Source: Verpa conica
Lineage: Eukaryota; Ascomycota; Pezizomycetes; Pezizales; Morchellaceae
Assembly (NCBI GenBank): GCA_033030425.1
Contig: JAUFSD010000005.1
Span: 1,725,001-1,789,000, forward strand
Direction: 5' to 3'
Length of the DNA stretch: 64,000 bases
Made by a program: the position numbers and the translations under genes. Below, one piece after another: positions 50,123-61,986 of the stretch; the first letter of the stretch is position 1; every line of letters starts with the position of its first letter. The notes below the pieces were generated by a model. The model did no database searches and had not been told where the DNA came from. It was given only the letters and a program-made list of their open reading frames with translations.

Positions 50123-50903
50123 GGATAGAGTTTTATTTTAGGATAGGCATAGTTAGCTTGGTCTTGTGTAGCATATGTTTTTCGATCGATCCAGCAATTC
50201 ATTTATACCTAGTTTTATCAAATTATTAGGCCCTTCTACGGAGTTCGTATGATTATATCATTGTAGAATTTTATAAATAGGGCGTAGTATCCTACGATGC
50301 TTGCATAAAATTTTTAGTCCCTAGTCCGACCCCTGCTCAATAAATTTACCCATCAAAGCTTGGGTGTATTGCTTAGGATAAGCTTATCCTCTACTAGTGC
50401 AAGAATTATTAGTGACACGGCATGGTGCCACTGGTGCCCGTTATTTATCTATCGCTTTCTTTACAGGGTTTACGGTGTAAAATTTTGTTTATGTAGTCCT
50501 AACTCGTTTCAGAAGATACGTAGTATTGTTAGTGCTATTAGGAAATGAAATACAAAACATATTAAAAAGAAGAAAAAAAGTCAGTATATTGAATCCTGAG
50601 AAACAGTACGGGAGTGATTTTCCAGATAAACTATACTGAACCCACATATATAATCTCGTAGAAACCTAAGTTTTCCCATCCTACCTATCGCGACATGCTA
50701 TAGGTATAAATTTATCCAAAAGCCTAGTAGAAACCCATTTTACAGCTAGCTTATAACCCTTCAGTGCCGTGAAGGGCAATCCTATCCAGTAAGAAAGAAA
50801 AGAAAGAACTCCGTCTGCACCCCATAACCCCTCCCCATAAACATACATAATTCTATGGAGAAAGAAAGAGAGGGAAAATAAAAACACCTTTTCATATTCC
50901 ACC
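50123..50903. other. Shared 3' spacer of the convergent methyltransferase pair
   Basis: AT-rich. It holds both 3' UTRs and no gene of its own. Confidence 0.5.
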
Positions 50904-52079
50904 TTAAAACTGTTTTTTTTGCACAAGTGGCTTTCTAGCGTAAATAACCAGCCCACTTGAGGTCATACGGACCTTCGGATGCAAAAGCTCCCTTTTGACT
51001 TCGGCCAAAAATTCATCGACATCAGTCTTATTCCATGAAAGTACCCGGGTGAACATATCTAGCGTGATTCCTTCAGCCCCTTCTAACCAATGATTCAACA
51101 CACACGTTCCGATCTCCTTAAGCTTCTTATCTGGGTGCCAGGGGCCAATTGGGAATGTATACACCTCACGGACGACGTCCACAAAGCCCACAGTAGCAAG
51201 AAGGGTCTCGAAAGTCTGTGGCACAGAAAGAAACTCCCTCCCTGCCCGTAAAGAGCCCATATTCCAAAGCCGTACCCACTTTTGTAGAATATTGCTATCG
51301 TCGCAAGTGCCATCAGCGCGCTCGAATAGATTTCCGAATTCCCGCAATTCAATATACCCCCCTGGTTTTAGAGCGGCAAGACACTGTGAAAAGAGCCGTG
51401 GCCAGTCTTTTATGAAACCAGTCATTCCGCGTATGTGGATGAGATCGAATGTATTTTCAGGATAGACCCAGTCATCTTCGATATCTTCTATATGGAAATC
51501 AAGATTTGGTGGTGTCCATGGGGGCTTTACCGGTGCAATATCATTGCCTATTACTTGTGAATCTGGGAATTGGCTATTTTGTCTTTCTGTTAGCGTACCC
51601 CCAAGAGAACAGGTGTTCGGGGCCGGGACAACAGCACTTACTCTGCAACATCGATCGCCCAAATTCCAGTTCCTGTCGCAACATCGAGAATCTGGAGTGG
51701 CTCTGGCCCAACTGGAGCCTTGAATAGTTTCCCATCCGTCGCGAGATTCCAGATGTGGTGCGTCATGTCTAAGCGGCTCCACTCCAGGTCGTCACTCGGG
51801 AATGGGTACCTGACCTAGGAACCAACTGTCAGTAACATGAAAGGCACGAACATGGCTCGGCGCGTGAAGAGAAATAAGGAGCTTCACCTGTCGCCTCGCA
51901 AAATACCGGCGGCCATTCTCGTACTTGTAGTAATAGTCGTTTGATAGCACCGACGATGGATAACTGTCAAATCCTGAAGCATAGTCCGAGTCGTCGTCAA
52001 AATCGAAGTTGATCATGGACTGGGGCAAGGGCTCCACCTGGTGGTAGCCAGCCTCATTCTCATGCTGTGAGCAATCCAT
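50904..52079 (-). CDS. LaeA-like SAM-dependent methyltransferase (copy B)
   Basis: Paralogue of copy A on the opposite strand. Minus-strand exons 52079-51888, 51814-51642 and 51573-50904 give 344 residues. Landmarks are YENGRRYFARRQ then VRYPFPSDDLEWSRLDMTHH, motif I QILDVATGTGIWAID (core 107-114), IGNDIAPVKPPWTPPNLDFH, FDLIHIRGMTGFIKDWPRLF, ALKPGGYIELREF and FTRVLSWNKTDVDEF. Exon 2 is exactly 173 nt in both copies, and both introns fall at the same codons and phases (after Q in phase 0, inside D in phase 2). The pair therefore arose by duplication, and the proteins have since diverged strongly. The acidic N-terminus is longer than in copy A. The substrate is unknown. Confidence 0.93.
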
Positions 52080-52117
52080 CTGTAGTCGCGCTCCTTTATT
52101 CTGGGGTAATGTGCTAA

Positions 52118-52124
52118 TTATATA
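52118..52124 (-). promoter_or_regulatory. Probable TATA box of LaeA-like methyltransferase B
   Basis: TATATAA on the minus strand lies about 39 nt before the predicted start at 52079. This implies a very short leader if it is used. Confidence 0.35.
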
Positions 52125-54839
52125 ATCTCCTCTAACTATCGGGCTTCGAGAAAGACTTTGTTGCTGGTACGTTTGTTACGGGGGCGTAAAAGAGATCCAG
52201 CTAAGGCGAGTGAGCGAGGCTTTCCAGGTTGGCGGGTTGCCCCGCAAGGCTTGGACTCTCGATTTGCCCTTTTATCGCAAGCTGTCAGTTTTCTCGAGGG
52301 TACATGTAGTCTAGACATCTGCGCGTCCAGTAGCCAGTCTGAGCAGGAGGGAACGTTAGGGATACATCCATCGTATCATGGCGGGCCGTTTCTTAGCCGT
52401 TTCTAGACCCTTGCTGTGTGGCTCAGCTCCGTGGCGGGTAAGAAGGGGTGTCTTGGACTCACCTAATGCTTCTATATCAACCAGATGGTGGACGGGTTAA
52501 GTGGTTCCGGGTCTGGGTGTGCCACAAATATCCTTCAGTTGCTATGAGTATAAGACTCGGGAATCCTGCGCGAACTGCGAGTTTTCTGCATATCTTTGCT
52601 TCAAGCTATATCTTCACTATTACCCGATGATGCTACGCTCATAAGGAATCACCAAGCCCTATAGGACCATTACACCGAGTATCGTTGTCTGGCCCGGAAA
52701 TGGTACATCCCTGGACGGAGAGAGTGGGTCTCATGGTAAACTAATCAGGGGTCATCGATGTTCATATTCGGGCCCACCGAGAAATATCCAGATAGCGTAT
52801 ACTGGGCCGTATAGAAAGATTGATAGGCGGTCTGGGCTAGTTATGAATATATAGCGGATTTCTTGAATCACTTCCGGTTCGCTTGATAAGCAGCTGGAAT
52901 AAGCCATCTATCAGTTTTTGAGATTTTCTAAGATATAATCATGGAGAAGGTTTGAATGTCATTGACTAATGGTATTCCGGTGGTTATTAAAAGCATAATT
53001 TCGCCGCTCAGCGCGGTAGCTCAATATTGATAAAGTCCGTCCAAACCAAAACACCCTCTTATATACTCCTCCGATCGACTAATAGGATCAAAGTCTTTCA
53101 AGGCCCACCAGTACCCATCATTGGCTGACTTTCATGTACAAGGCTGGGTCTGCATATAATAAAACCCCATACAAAATGTATAGGACACGGGCCCAGCCTG
53201 GCACAAACGTCAGACATTTACGAAACGGTTGCGCCATATATTATCCGGTGGTTTGTGGATGTATGGCCTAGTCGCTTATCACTACCACTCAGAAACGGCT
53301 TGAGAAGTCCACAAGCAATTAGCGAGCTGTCTTTGTATACCTCCCGAGGTGTAAAGTATTTTTGTGTGGTCATCTCTAATACTGAAGTCTTCCATATACC
53401 CCAAGAGCAGCCACATTACTGCAACTCTTTCCATTAAAATTATAGCTGCAGCCTGATTCTCGCCTACTCGCGTTCTATTGAGCTAGAACCGCGATTTCGG
53501 CACTTCTCTCCCGTAATTGCTTTACTCTCCTTTTTAAACTGGTCTCTGGACACCATCGAGTTGAATTTTTTTTTTCGTAGTGCGCCTATTATTGTCCATC
53601 CCCTTTCCCCCTAACAGCAGAAGTATACTTCTTTAGGTAATTATACCCACCTCATACTCCCATCTCCCCACCACAAGATCTCCGCGAGGGCGGAACTTTT
53701 ATTACTAATATCTACTTATGTTAGCCATCATAAAAAAAATTACGTGATACTAATGGGATAGGATGGATATTACGTTAAAGGAAGTTATAGAGGCGCATTC
53801 TGGGATTCGGTGAAGTCCTTAGGTTTAATGTCTCGTATTCGAGTCTACTATTTGTGGGTAGATTAGGGTTTTGCTGGTTTGATGCCCCATAGCAGTATCT
53901 GAGGTACGTTGAGTATTCTGCTCGTTTGAGTCCCTGACCTATGGGGTTAATTCAACTGCTGGAGTGATGATTCTGCTAAGAGATAATGTCTCTATATGTA
54001 GCTGTATAGATATACTAATAGATTCTAGGTTGAAAGGCCACCTAGAATTCATTCTAAGTGTTGTCATAATACGACAGCATCGAAAGGGTGCCTTAGTGTG
54101 ACAATTGTTCTAGTTAGCACAATAGGCCGGGTAACTTAAATACCGTATTAACTAGCGAGACTCATAATGGTGTAAAGAAGTCTAAAGTGTGGCTAGAAGG
54201 TATTACCATGAATTGTTTAGTACAATCTTTTCCACAACTCAATACACAAAGGAAGTTTCTCTAGCTATTATTTCATCAGCTAGGGATAAAGTTACCTCTG
54301 AAGGTTAGGCACTTTGCAACTTCTTGTTTGAACCTCCTACAGTCTCGCTAGTTAATATGATAGTACCTTATCTTATTAGCCCGAAGTGTATTCTTCTATT
54401 AGGTGTTTTAGAAAGGAGGTCTTTACTATACTTTAGTCTCTACAATGAGTTATTCAAGAGATAAGATATAAAGTCTGTTTGCCAAATTGGATTTTGACGG
54501 TATCATTTACCGAGTGATTTCGTATGATCAAGGGTACTTTTTTCCCTTCCCCCCTATTAGTTGTATGTACCCTTAGGCCAAGGTAATGACTAAAGGGTAC
54601 TGTCTTCTAGAACAGCCAGCTAAATGTGATAGAGAGCTCAAATCTCAGCCCTCCGGCTGTAATTAACATTTTAAGCAATTTTATGAAAGAAGAATCAAGA
54701 CAATTATTAGTAAGGCAACCTCCCAAATTAAACGCATCCAGATAACTTGTATCCTCAGCAACTAGCAGTAGCTAAATTGCCTAGAGGTAAAAAAATATAG
54801 CAAGAATCACCACTTTAGGTCTTTATCCCTCTAAGCCTC
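52125..54839. other. Spacer with decayed DNA, no recognised gene
   Basis: The left part is GC-richer (52.14-52.7 kb) with short frames lacking signature. The rest is AT-rich, with a CGAGTGAT motif at 54511-54530. A tRNA-shaped stem (CCCCATA/TATGGGG) occurs at 53885-53946, but the other arms are not convincing. Confidence 0.45.
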
Positions 54840-56684
54840 CTACTTCCTACACTTAAACCACTGCCTTCCGCTCCCAACGCTCCCCACCCCTCCCCAGAGT
54901 CCCCTCAAGGATATAAATTTAAAGCCTCTTGCTACAACAGCTTCATCTGTGAGCTTATAAGACCCCTTCAAACCGGTGCCTCGGGGCTTCACTAGCTTTT
55001 GAGCCTCTTTACCCAAGAATCCAGAGGTAGGGGCACTTGACGAAAATATAGGCAAAGAAGAATAGCTAGAGTGATGAGACATGGACTTTTGGAGGTGGTG
55101 AGCTGTGGGAGCTGAAACTCTTGCTGCCGCGCGAGAGAAGAGATGACGATTGATATATTCTGCATCTTTATCTGAAAATGTCGGTGTAGGATGATGGCGT
55201 TCTGAGGTGAGGGAGTAAGAGTTTCTAGGTTTATTTTCGTTATAGTAATTCTCCGAAGAGGGGTAGGGAAGGCTTGAGGAAGTAGGGACATCAAGACGGG
55301 GAAGATGTTTGCAGGCGGTGGCTGTGATGTCACAAATGTGGATGTTGTGAGAGAGTTGGTATAGAGGTTGGTGAACGTACGAAGATTTGTGAGAATAGGT
55401 AGATTGGTATGAAATATGATGGTTGTGGTTATAAGAGTTTTTGTTTGTTGAATGACTACCTATGTCGGGAAAATCTCCAGAGATGTCTAAATGGAATATC
55501 TCGTCCTCATAAATTGTCTCAGATACTGTCGACTCTCTCTCCATTGTGTCAGAAATAGAGTCACTATCATATATAAAGCTGAATGCCACGTCATTATCGG
55601 CTCTTGAAAAGGCGTTATCCTCATAGCCTAGTGCCAACCAGATTTCTGGTGTAGGAACACTACCACTTTTTTCTAGTGCCGTTTCTACACTCTCATTACC
55701 CACAAACACAATTCTTGCCTCCTCTAGCCCTCTACCAACAATACCCAAGATCCTCTTAACACCTCCCTCTGTCAATGATTGACACTTCTCTAATATCAAT
55801 GCTTTACCCTTATTCCTCCTCGCATGAGTTAGCTGGCTCCCACTTAGGACCCACGCTAAACAGCCATCCGTGAACCCTTCGATGCCTTTCACATCAAGCT
55901 TTCTTAGTTTCTGAAGTCTTTCGAAAATGCAGAACATTTGACGTCCGGGAACACGTAGCCTATTTGGGTAGGACTCGTTGACTTGGGTATTAACTGCCTC
56001 ACAGACAATATCGATAATTAACTCCTCTATACTCCGTGCACATAGTGCAGAGATCGCACAGAGGAGGAAAGTGGCGGGTTTTAATAAAGGACAGAGGCCG
56101 TTAGTGATGTGAAGGTGCCTTAAGTGTCGCTTGTGAGTGAATGTTGGTGTTGCGAGTATGGCACTTTGAAAAGAGATTCCTGCGCCCGGGAAATCAAGAG
56201 TTAGGGACTGGAGTCCTTCAGTGTGTGTTTCGAGAATAACCCTGAGATTTAGGACTATCTTCTGGGATGCTTCATGGCGTGATACAGGAGTTGCAAGGAA
56301 GCAATCGTGGTTTACTTGTAGCCAGCGGAGAGTAAGAAAATTTATAGCAGTGGACTGGTTGGGCCAGGTGTGTGCATTTAGATAGGTTGAGAATCTTGCT
56401 AGGGATGAAGCGGAACGGATATTGATACTAAAGTATAAATCATTTCGAAAAAATTCACGGAAGAGAGAACAGGTTGAGGAAAAAGTGAAAATTATTTGTT
56501 TTCTGAGGCGGGCGGAGTGAGGCCTTGAGCATAGCATGTAAGATATAATCTTGTATAATACCTTAGCGGGTACCTTTGAGAGGAGTGAATGTGTAAGTGA
56601 GGAATAAGACCATAGATTGGTACCCGTCAGAGGAGGTGGAATAAGATGGGATGGATAACTCTCGGGCAGCAAACTAAGCCCCAT
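54840..56684 (-). CDS. F-box/leucine-rich-repeat-like protein
   Basis: A single-exon frame of 614 residues in AT-rich surroundings. Residues about 34-85 read KVPAKVLYKIISYMLCS, then an FTFSSTCSLFREFFRNDLYF segment, a degenerate F-box pattern (LP.E.L..I..YL......L...VC..W/F). LRR-like strands follow in order: LQSLTLDFPGAG, LRHLHITNGL, LRKLDVKGIEGFTDGCLAW and KALILEKCQSLTEGGVKRIL. F-box proteins of this type pick substrates for SCF ubiquitin ligases. The second half (about 370-580) is low-complexity, with Ser/Tyr/His/Asn-rich stretches and no domain I know. No intron is evident. The stop codon and length are clear; the function is tentative. Confidence 0.62.
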   Translation of the reverse strand: MGLSLLPESYPSHLIPPPLTGTNLWSYSSLTHSLLSKVPAKVLYKIISYMLCSRPHSARLRKQIIFTFSSTCSLFREFFRNDLYFSINIRSASSLARFSTYLNAHTWPNQSTAINFLTLRWLQVNHDCFLATPVSRHEASQKIVLNLRVILETHTEGLQSLTLDFPGAGISFQSAILATPTFTHKRHLRHLHITNGLCPLLKPATFLLCAISALCARSIEELIIDIVCEAVNTQVNESYPNRLRVPGRQMFCIFERLQKLRKLDVKGIEGFTDGCLAWVLSGSQLTHARRNKGKALILEKCQSLTEGGVKRILGIVGRGLEEARIVFVGNESVETALEKSGSVPTPEIWLALGYEDNAFSRADNDVAFSFIYDSDSISDTMERESTVSETIYEDEIFHLDISGDFPDIGSHSTNKNSYNHNHHISYQSTYSHKSSYVHQPLYQLSHNIHICDITATACKHLPRLDVPTSSSLPYPSSENYYNENKPRNSYSLTSERHHPTPTFSDKDAEYINRHLFSRAAARVSAPTAHHLQKSMSHHSSYSSLPIFSSSAPTSGFLGKEAQKLVKPRGTGLKGSYKLTDEAVVARGFKFISLRGLWGGVGSVGSGRQWFKCRK

Positions 56685-57776
56685 CTTGACCTAATGACAC
56701 CTATAACAGGGAGTGTTTGGTGGATTAGTATAAAGGCTTCACGTGCTATATTACAGCAACAGATGATAGTAGGCTGGTAATAGAGATGTCGATGAATCAG
56801 GTGAATATGAACGATGAATATATAAAAGCGGAGAAGAGGGGGAAGGGGAAAGGGGGGATTTGTAGTTCCGTTGCCCGAACACAAACCAAGGGCTAGGTTT
56901 CATAGGGATGTAGTCAGAAGGATGACGTCCTAGTTGAAGCACGAAGCTAGCTCGAGGGTGTGATGGTCGTCGAGTGCTATACTATGATCCAGGCGTTGAA
57001 TCCCACAGTCAAATATCTTAAATCGCCTGTGTGACACTATTGTTTATCTCAAATTCCCCAACCTCCAAAGCCCTGTTTGGAATTATTGTTCGGTAGTGTG
57101 TCCGGTGGGTTCTCTTAATTAGCCTTGACACCAATTGCAGCTTCAGTACAACTTTTCAACGACAATGAACCAACCGGAGAAGTCCCCCCAAGTCACATAT
57201 AATGCGGTTGCGCTCCCGTGGTTGTGGGGGGATTGTGCGCAATACAAACGGTGCGTAGGCGAATACCGGTAGGTATCAGTATCATCCGGCAATGCAATAC
57301 CCCGGGGCTTACCCCGAGTGGTGTTTTTTATATTTTATCTGTAATACGTTACATGTATTTATAAATTATAGGACGGCAGTGAACAAGGCTAAAGCAGAAG
57401 TCGGCCGTCGGCGTGGGTGAAATTTTTTTTCTATATAAGTAGGGTATGTTGATATTTTTCTCGTATTTAGTAAGCCTTGGGTATTTGAGTTAACTAGAAT
57501 TATAGGATTTATTAGTATGAGGATACGTGTCATGACCTTTGATGTTTTAATTTTCTTTAGTGGGGTGTTGTGAAAACACTCAGTGAATACGATAAGCCTT
57601 AAATAACCGGCAGGAATTTTCGGCCGGGATCTTACAGCTTGCTGTAGACAGAAAAAAAGATCCGTTGAGACAGGGCTGGATCTCGGGTAGTAGTGAGTTC
57701 ACGTATTTATATCATTCAGGATCTAGAGTCACAATGACCTAACATTCATGGTGCCCTCCAATGAATAGGGCCGACC

Positions 57777-57891
57777 TACTCATACCGCCAGATTTATAAT
57801 GCCAGCTGACTAAGCATGGATGTGGGAAATTCGGACGCTTTGGCAGGTATGCGCTTAGTCAGCCGGCATTATAAATCTGGTGGTATGAGTA
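57777..57891. repeat. Foldback inverted repeat (39-bp arms, two mismatches)
   Basis: The arm at 57777-57815 pairs with 57853-57891 and leaves a 37-nt loop. Only two positions differ, both transitions, and both remain G-U pairable in one RNA strand. Shared core: CCAGATTTATAATGCC. It resembles a small MITE-like or foldback element. No flanking target duplication was confirmed. Confidence 0.88.
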
Positions 57892-58308
57892 TACATGTAG
57901 TAATAAAGCTTGCGTACGGCTATCTGGCACATATGCATCTACGGATCTAGACGTCATCAACTGCATTCCAAGCTCTAGATTTAGTTGAAACATGCAGGAT
58001 TAAGGGACTCCCTCCGCTTATCGTATTGGCTTATCGGTACTTGCCAGGTCCTCCACGCGGTGCAACACGCATGGTCATAAGGTACACTTGTGGCGCTGCA
58101 CGCCACTTTTGAAGTGGCTCAAGTGAGCATCAGACGTCTCTGCATGAAATATGTTCAGATCCATGCCATGCAGCTGCTATGTATGTCTCTAGCCATGTGG
58201 TACGGACCGTCACCGAGCGCTGCAGAAGCTCTGGTACTTGACTTTGAGGCGGGTGGTCTTGCTCTTTTCTTTTCTGCTTCCGATCCTACTCCTGGGCCTC
58301 AGCGGGCT

Positions 58309-58345
58309 GTCTGAGCCTGGGTCTGAGTCTGAGCCCGGGTCTGAG
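58309..58345. repeat. Short GTCTGAG-type minisatellite
   Basis: Four copies of (G)TCTGAG occur, spaced by CCTGG or CCCGGG. Confidence 0.6.
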
Positions 58346-58704
58346 ACCCCCCCACCTCCACCACAATTCCCTCTATCCAGAATTACTCTTTTCTTGCCTT
58401 GTATTCCCCTCATTATCGTCCCACCTATCCTTGTGCTTCTCCCCTAAGTTCCTCCTAGAATTCTTCACATAAATAGGATCAATACCCCTTTCCTACCATC
58501 CCACCAACCAACTCCCAACTCTCAACACTCAACATAATCCTTACTCCATCTCCGCTACTCATTCCCTCTCGAATCCCTCCATTGAATACACGTTGCTTTA
58601 CCAACCCTCTACCTAGTATTCTGTTGTAACCAAGCCATTTCACACACCCACGGCAGTTTCCACCTCCCACAGAATCATTCCAGCAGCCATAACTATACAA
58701 GACT

Positions 58705-60700
58705 ATGAGTCCAATCGCTACTGGCTCAAGTCCGAGCTTGCCAGACTCCTTGTTGGATACTAGCCTTATCACCAGTAGTGATGGCGTAGCTATTTCACCT
58801 AAAATTGCTATCGATTCTGAGAAAATTAAACCAACAATTGCCATCATTGGGGCTGGTATAGCTGGCCTCAGGGCTGCCCAGATATTATTAGAGAAGGGAT
58901 ACACTGTTGTAATATACGAGGCTCGAGACCGGGCCGGCGGACGAGTATGTACAAGTGATCATCTAGGAAAGGAGGTCGACCTGTAAGACCTCTCCACTTC
59001 TGACATGGTATGAATTTAAATATTAATAGCTCATTATTGTTTGATTCAGTGGGCCAAATTGGATCCATGGCACTTTCAACAACCCCATTATCCCACTATC
59101 TCAGCTCTCGGGTTCAAAATTGCATCAATACTCGGATATCTGTCCCGTTTTCACCCCAGATGGCGATATAATGGACCAGGCTGAAGTAGACGAACTACAG
59201 GGCCTGATGTGGAAGGTTATTGAAAGGGCTGTTGAGTACTCCAAGGGATGCTCCGCCGCAATTCCTGCAGAGAAGTCGCTCTATGATTATTGCATTGAGA
59301 AAGCGGAAGAGTTATTCGGGTCGGATCCAGACACGGAGGATCATCGGGCTCAGGAGAAGGCAGGTATTATTGATGGCGGTGGAAAAGGTGGTGTGAAGAG
59401 AAGCAATGAGGAACATATTAGGTGGAAAGGGGAGGAGGAGCGCAGGAAGGAGATGTGGCTGGCCATGGTAGAAATGTGGGGTTCTATTATTGGGACTAGC
59501 GTTACAAAACAGAGTTTGAAATTCTTCTACTTGGAAGAGCCATTGGAAGGAGGTGCGTGACTTGATTATTCCCTTCTTATCCCAGGCTAATTTGAATACA
59601 GCAAATCTCTTTGTTGCGAACACTTATAAGCCCATGATCAAGACCTTGTTGAAACCTTGCTTAGATGCCGGTATCGTCAAGCTTGATACACCTATTGACG
59701 AGATTACAACTGTCACTGAGGATGGCCGGAAACGAGTTTTTCTCAGCAGTCTCCGAAAACCTCAAGAGAACTGCATAGTTGATGGTGTAATCGTTACTGC
59801 GCCTCTAGGATGTCTTAAACATGACATGATCAAATTCAGGCCAGCCCTTCCTAAGAGAATACAAGATAGCATATCTTCATTGAGCTATGGGAACCTAGAA
59901 AAGGTCAGCACAATCCCCCCCAAAAAAATATTTGGAAAAGGTAGGAACTGATGAAATGAACGAGTTTTGAACAGGTCTATATCAAGTTCCCGCGTGCGTT
60001 TTGGGGCGCTGACGGCCCAGACTACTTCACGTTCCTTGCGCCTAAATATGCTCCAGAGACAAATCCCGAGGGCTGTTATACGTCCTGCTTCTCCCTAGCT
60101 CACCTGCCTGATGAGTGCTCGCAACCAACTCTACTTTTTTACGTCTTCGGCCCTATATCGGCCCATCTAACAGGGTCTCTCTCACCCGCCACTACTAAAG
60201 AAGGACGAAAACAATACCTGGAGTTTTTCAAGCCATACTACTCCAAGCTTCCCGGATACGACATAGCAAATGCGGACTGTACCCCTGTAGATCTTGTCGC
60301 GACCGAGTGGAGTAAGGAAAAGTGGGCTGGATACGGAAGTTACTCGAACTTCCAGGTTGGCCTAGCTGCAGGCGGTGAGGATATCATAGCTCTCCGGGAA
60401 GGAATCCCCGAACAAAAAATCTGGTTTGGGGGTGAACACACAGCACCAATACTCGGTCTGGGGAGTGTATCTGGCGCTTACTGGTCAGGAGAAGACGCAG
60501 CTGAGAAGCTAATCGCTAACTTTGAGGGCACCGAATCCCCTGTCTCTAACGTGACTGGGATGAATGATCCGAGGGATGGGTGCAAGGTTGGGGTTGCCAG
60601 GAATGGGGTGACAAACTGGTACGGGAAAACTGTGCATAACGGGCTTGAGGTCAATGGGAAGGTTAATGATCTCGCCAAAAACAGGCATTTCACTGGTTAA
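58705..60700 (+). CDS. Flavin-containing amine oxidase (polyamine oxidase-like)
   Basis: An FAD enzyme of the monoamine/polyamine oxidase family that oxidises amines with release of H2O2. Exons 58705-58982, 59050-59552, 59602-59903 and 59975-60700 join to 602 residues. The FAD-binding Rossmann motif is TIAIIGAGIAGLRAAQILLE (dinucleotide GxGxxG at about 49-54), followed by the YEARDRAGGRV fingerprint and LGPNWIHG. Mid-protein GVIVTAPLGCLK is the usual second nucleotide-binding segment. The C-terminal signature is IWFGGEHTAPILGLGSVSGA then YWSGEDAAEKL. The last 60 residues are extra. A Gly/Lys/Glu-rich insert (about 200-240) separates the halves. Introns of 67, 49 and 71 nt keep frame. Fms1-type polyamine oxidase is the likeliest specific role, but an LSD1-unrelated generic amine oxidase is equally compatible; no peroxisomal or signal sequence is obvious. 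Confidence 0.9.
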
Positions 60701-61986
60701 TGGAGGGGGCTCAGTGTAATGTGTTTTGTACGAGTGGCGTTTTATGAGTGGGTGCCCTAGAAGGCTCGGCTTTTGTCTCCTCTTTTACTGTGGCGGTGGC
60801 GGGTAGGCCCATTGCTATTGGGTATATTTATTAGAAGAATGGGTTATTCAAGCAGTTTTCTTGCTTGAGTATAAATTATTGTGGGCGCATAACAGTGAAA
60901 AATCGTGACACCTAAAAAGCGTGACAATAGGATCGCTATATTAGGTAGGGTTTCTAGTAGCTCTATGAAATTTTGACTAAACGGTACCCCGTGACTATAA
61001 CACCCAAACAGCAGCGGTAACGACTGAACCCCCCCGGAAATACAATCAAAGATAATTTCCCCAGATTGACGTTATTACGTACCACTATTCCGAGTACTAT
61101 GTGATACCGTGACGTGACAACAATTTATAAGAACCTATAGCGAGTGATAAACCATGAATAAAAACTTGTACTACCAGGCGCATGCCCGGCTATAGTAGGA
61201 GGCACATTTGATAGCCACTTGATACTTGAGGATATGTAAAATCCCTTTTAGTATAATACCTTACCATCCGTGATTTCCTACTGGTGGCGCTATAAATTAT
61301 AGGTGTATTGCAGACGAGAACGTCGGTTATGGAAGCGGTTCTGTAGGGGGGGATCCTACATACGCAGTGAGGATTTTGGTGATACGTAAGAGTAGTAAGG
61401 TAGGAGAATATCTTTGCTACGAGTAAAAATTTATCAATCTATATTACCCGCACAAGCTTGGGGGCAGAAGACGAAATAGTGCATTACCTATTAAGGGGTC
61501 TATAAAAAAAATATTAGTTGATCATTCAGCTAATTATAATGCTTTGATTAAGCCTACCTAAATTAAGGAGAGACAATTCTAATAAATTAACTGAGAGAGA
61601 AAAATATCGATTATCCTGTCCGTCCTGGTCTCCTAAATACCAAGTCCTAACGTATGTTTATTTATAGCTGATTATATGGCCCCTTCTAGGCTTACGTTTT
61701 GCCCGTACATGATTTTTATCAATTAATACCATTAAACAAAAAAGACTTACCCTTATATTATATTAGGCATGACAAAACTGTTGAACCATATCCCTAATCT
61801 AGCGAGATTTTAGTAGTATCTTGAGTGTCACTTTTTCAAGTACGATTGTAATTATGATATATTCAACTTGAAAAGATCAGTAGCTTCAGTCAATATTTAT
61901 ACTATCAGGTAAATAATGAAGTCAAATAGAGCCAGTTTTAACTGTCCCTTCTAGCCTTCTAATATTCACATTCCAGCTCTAAAAAA
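60701..61986. other. AT-rich decayed spacer
   Basis: No gene is seen. A CGAGTGAT motif lies at 61141-61159, with a related CGAGTACTATGTGAT word at 61091. Stop codons are dense in all frames. Confidence 0.45.

Larger units (their letters stand above)
56685..58704. other. Spacer with a foldback repeat and a small minisatellite
   Basis: No supported gene. It contains the inverted repeat at 57777-57891, a GTCTGAG-based minisatellite at 58309-58345, and the promoter/leader of the amine oxidase gene in the last 250 bases. Confidence 0.45.

Noticed and set aside
41098..52079. Secondary-metabolite gene cluster around the LaeA-like pair
   Set aside because: Neighbours are PTPA, a DUF676 lipase and an F-box-like gene. 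No synthase, terpene cyclase, P450 or transporter is present.
53884..53947. tRNA-shaped element with CCCCATA/TATGGGG ends
   Set aside because: Only the acceptor-like stem pairs well. The T loop lacks TTCRA and no clear anticodon arm forms.
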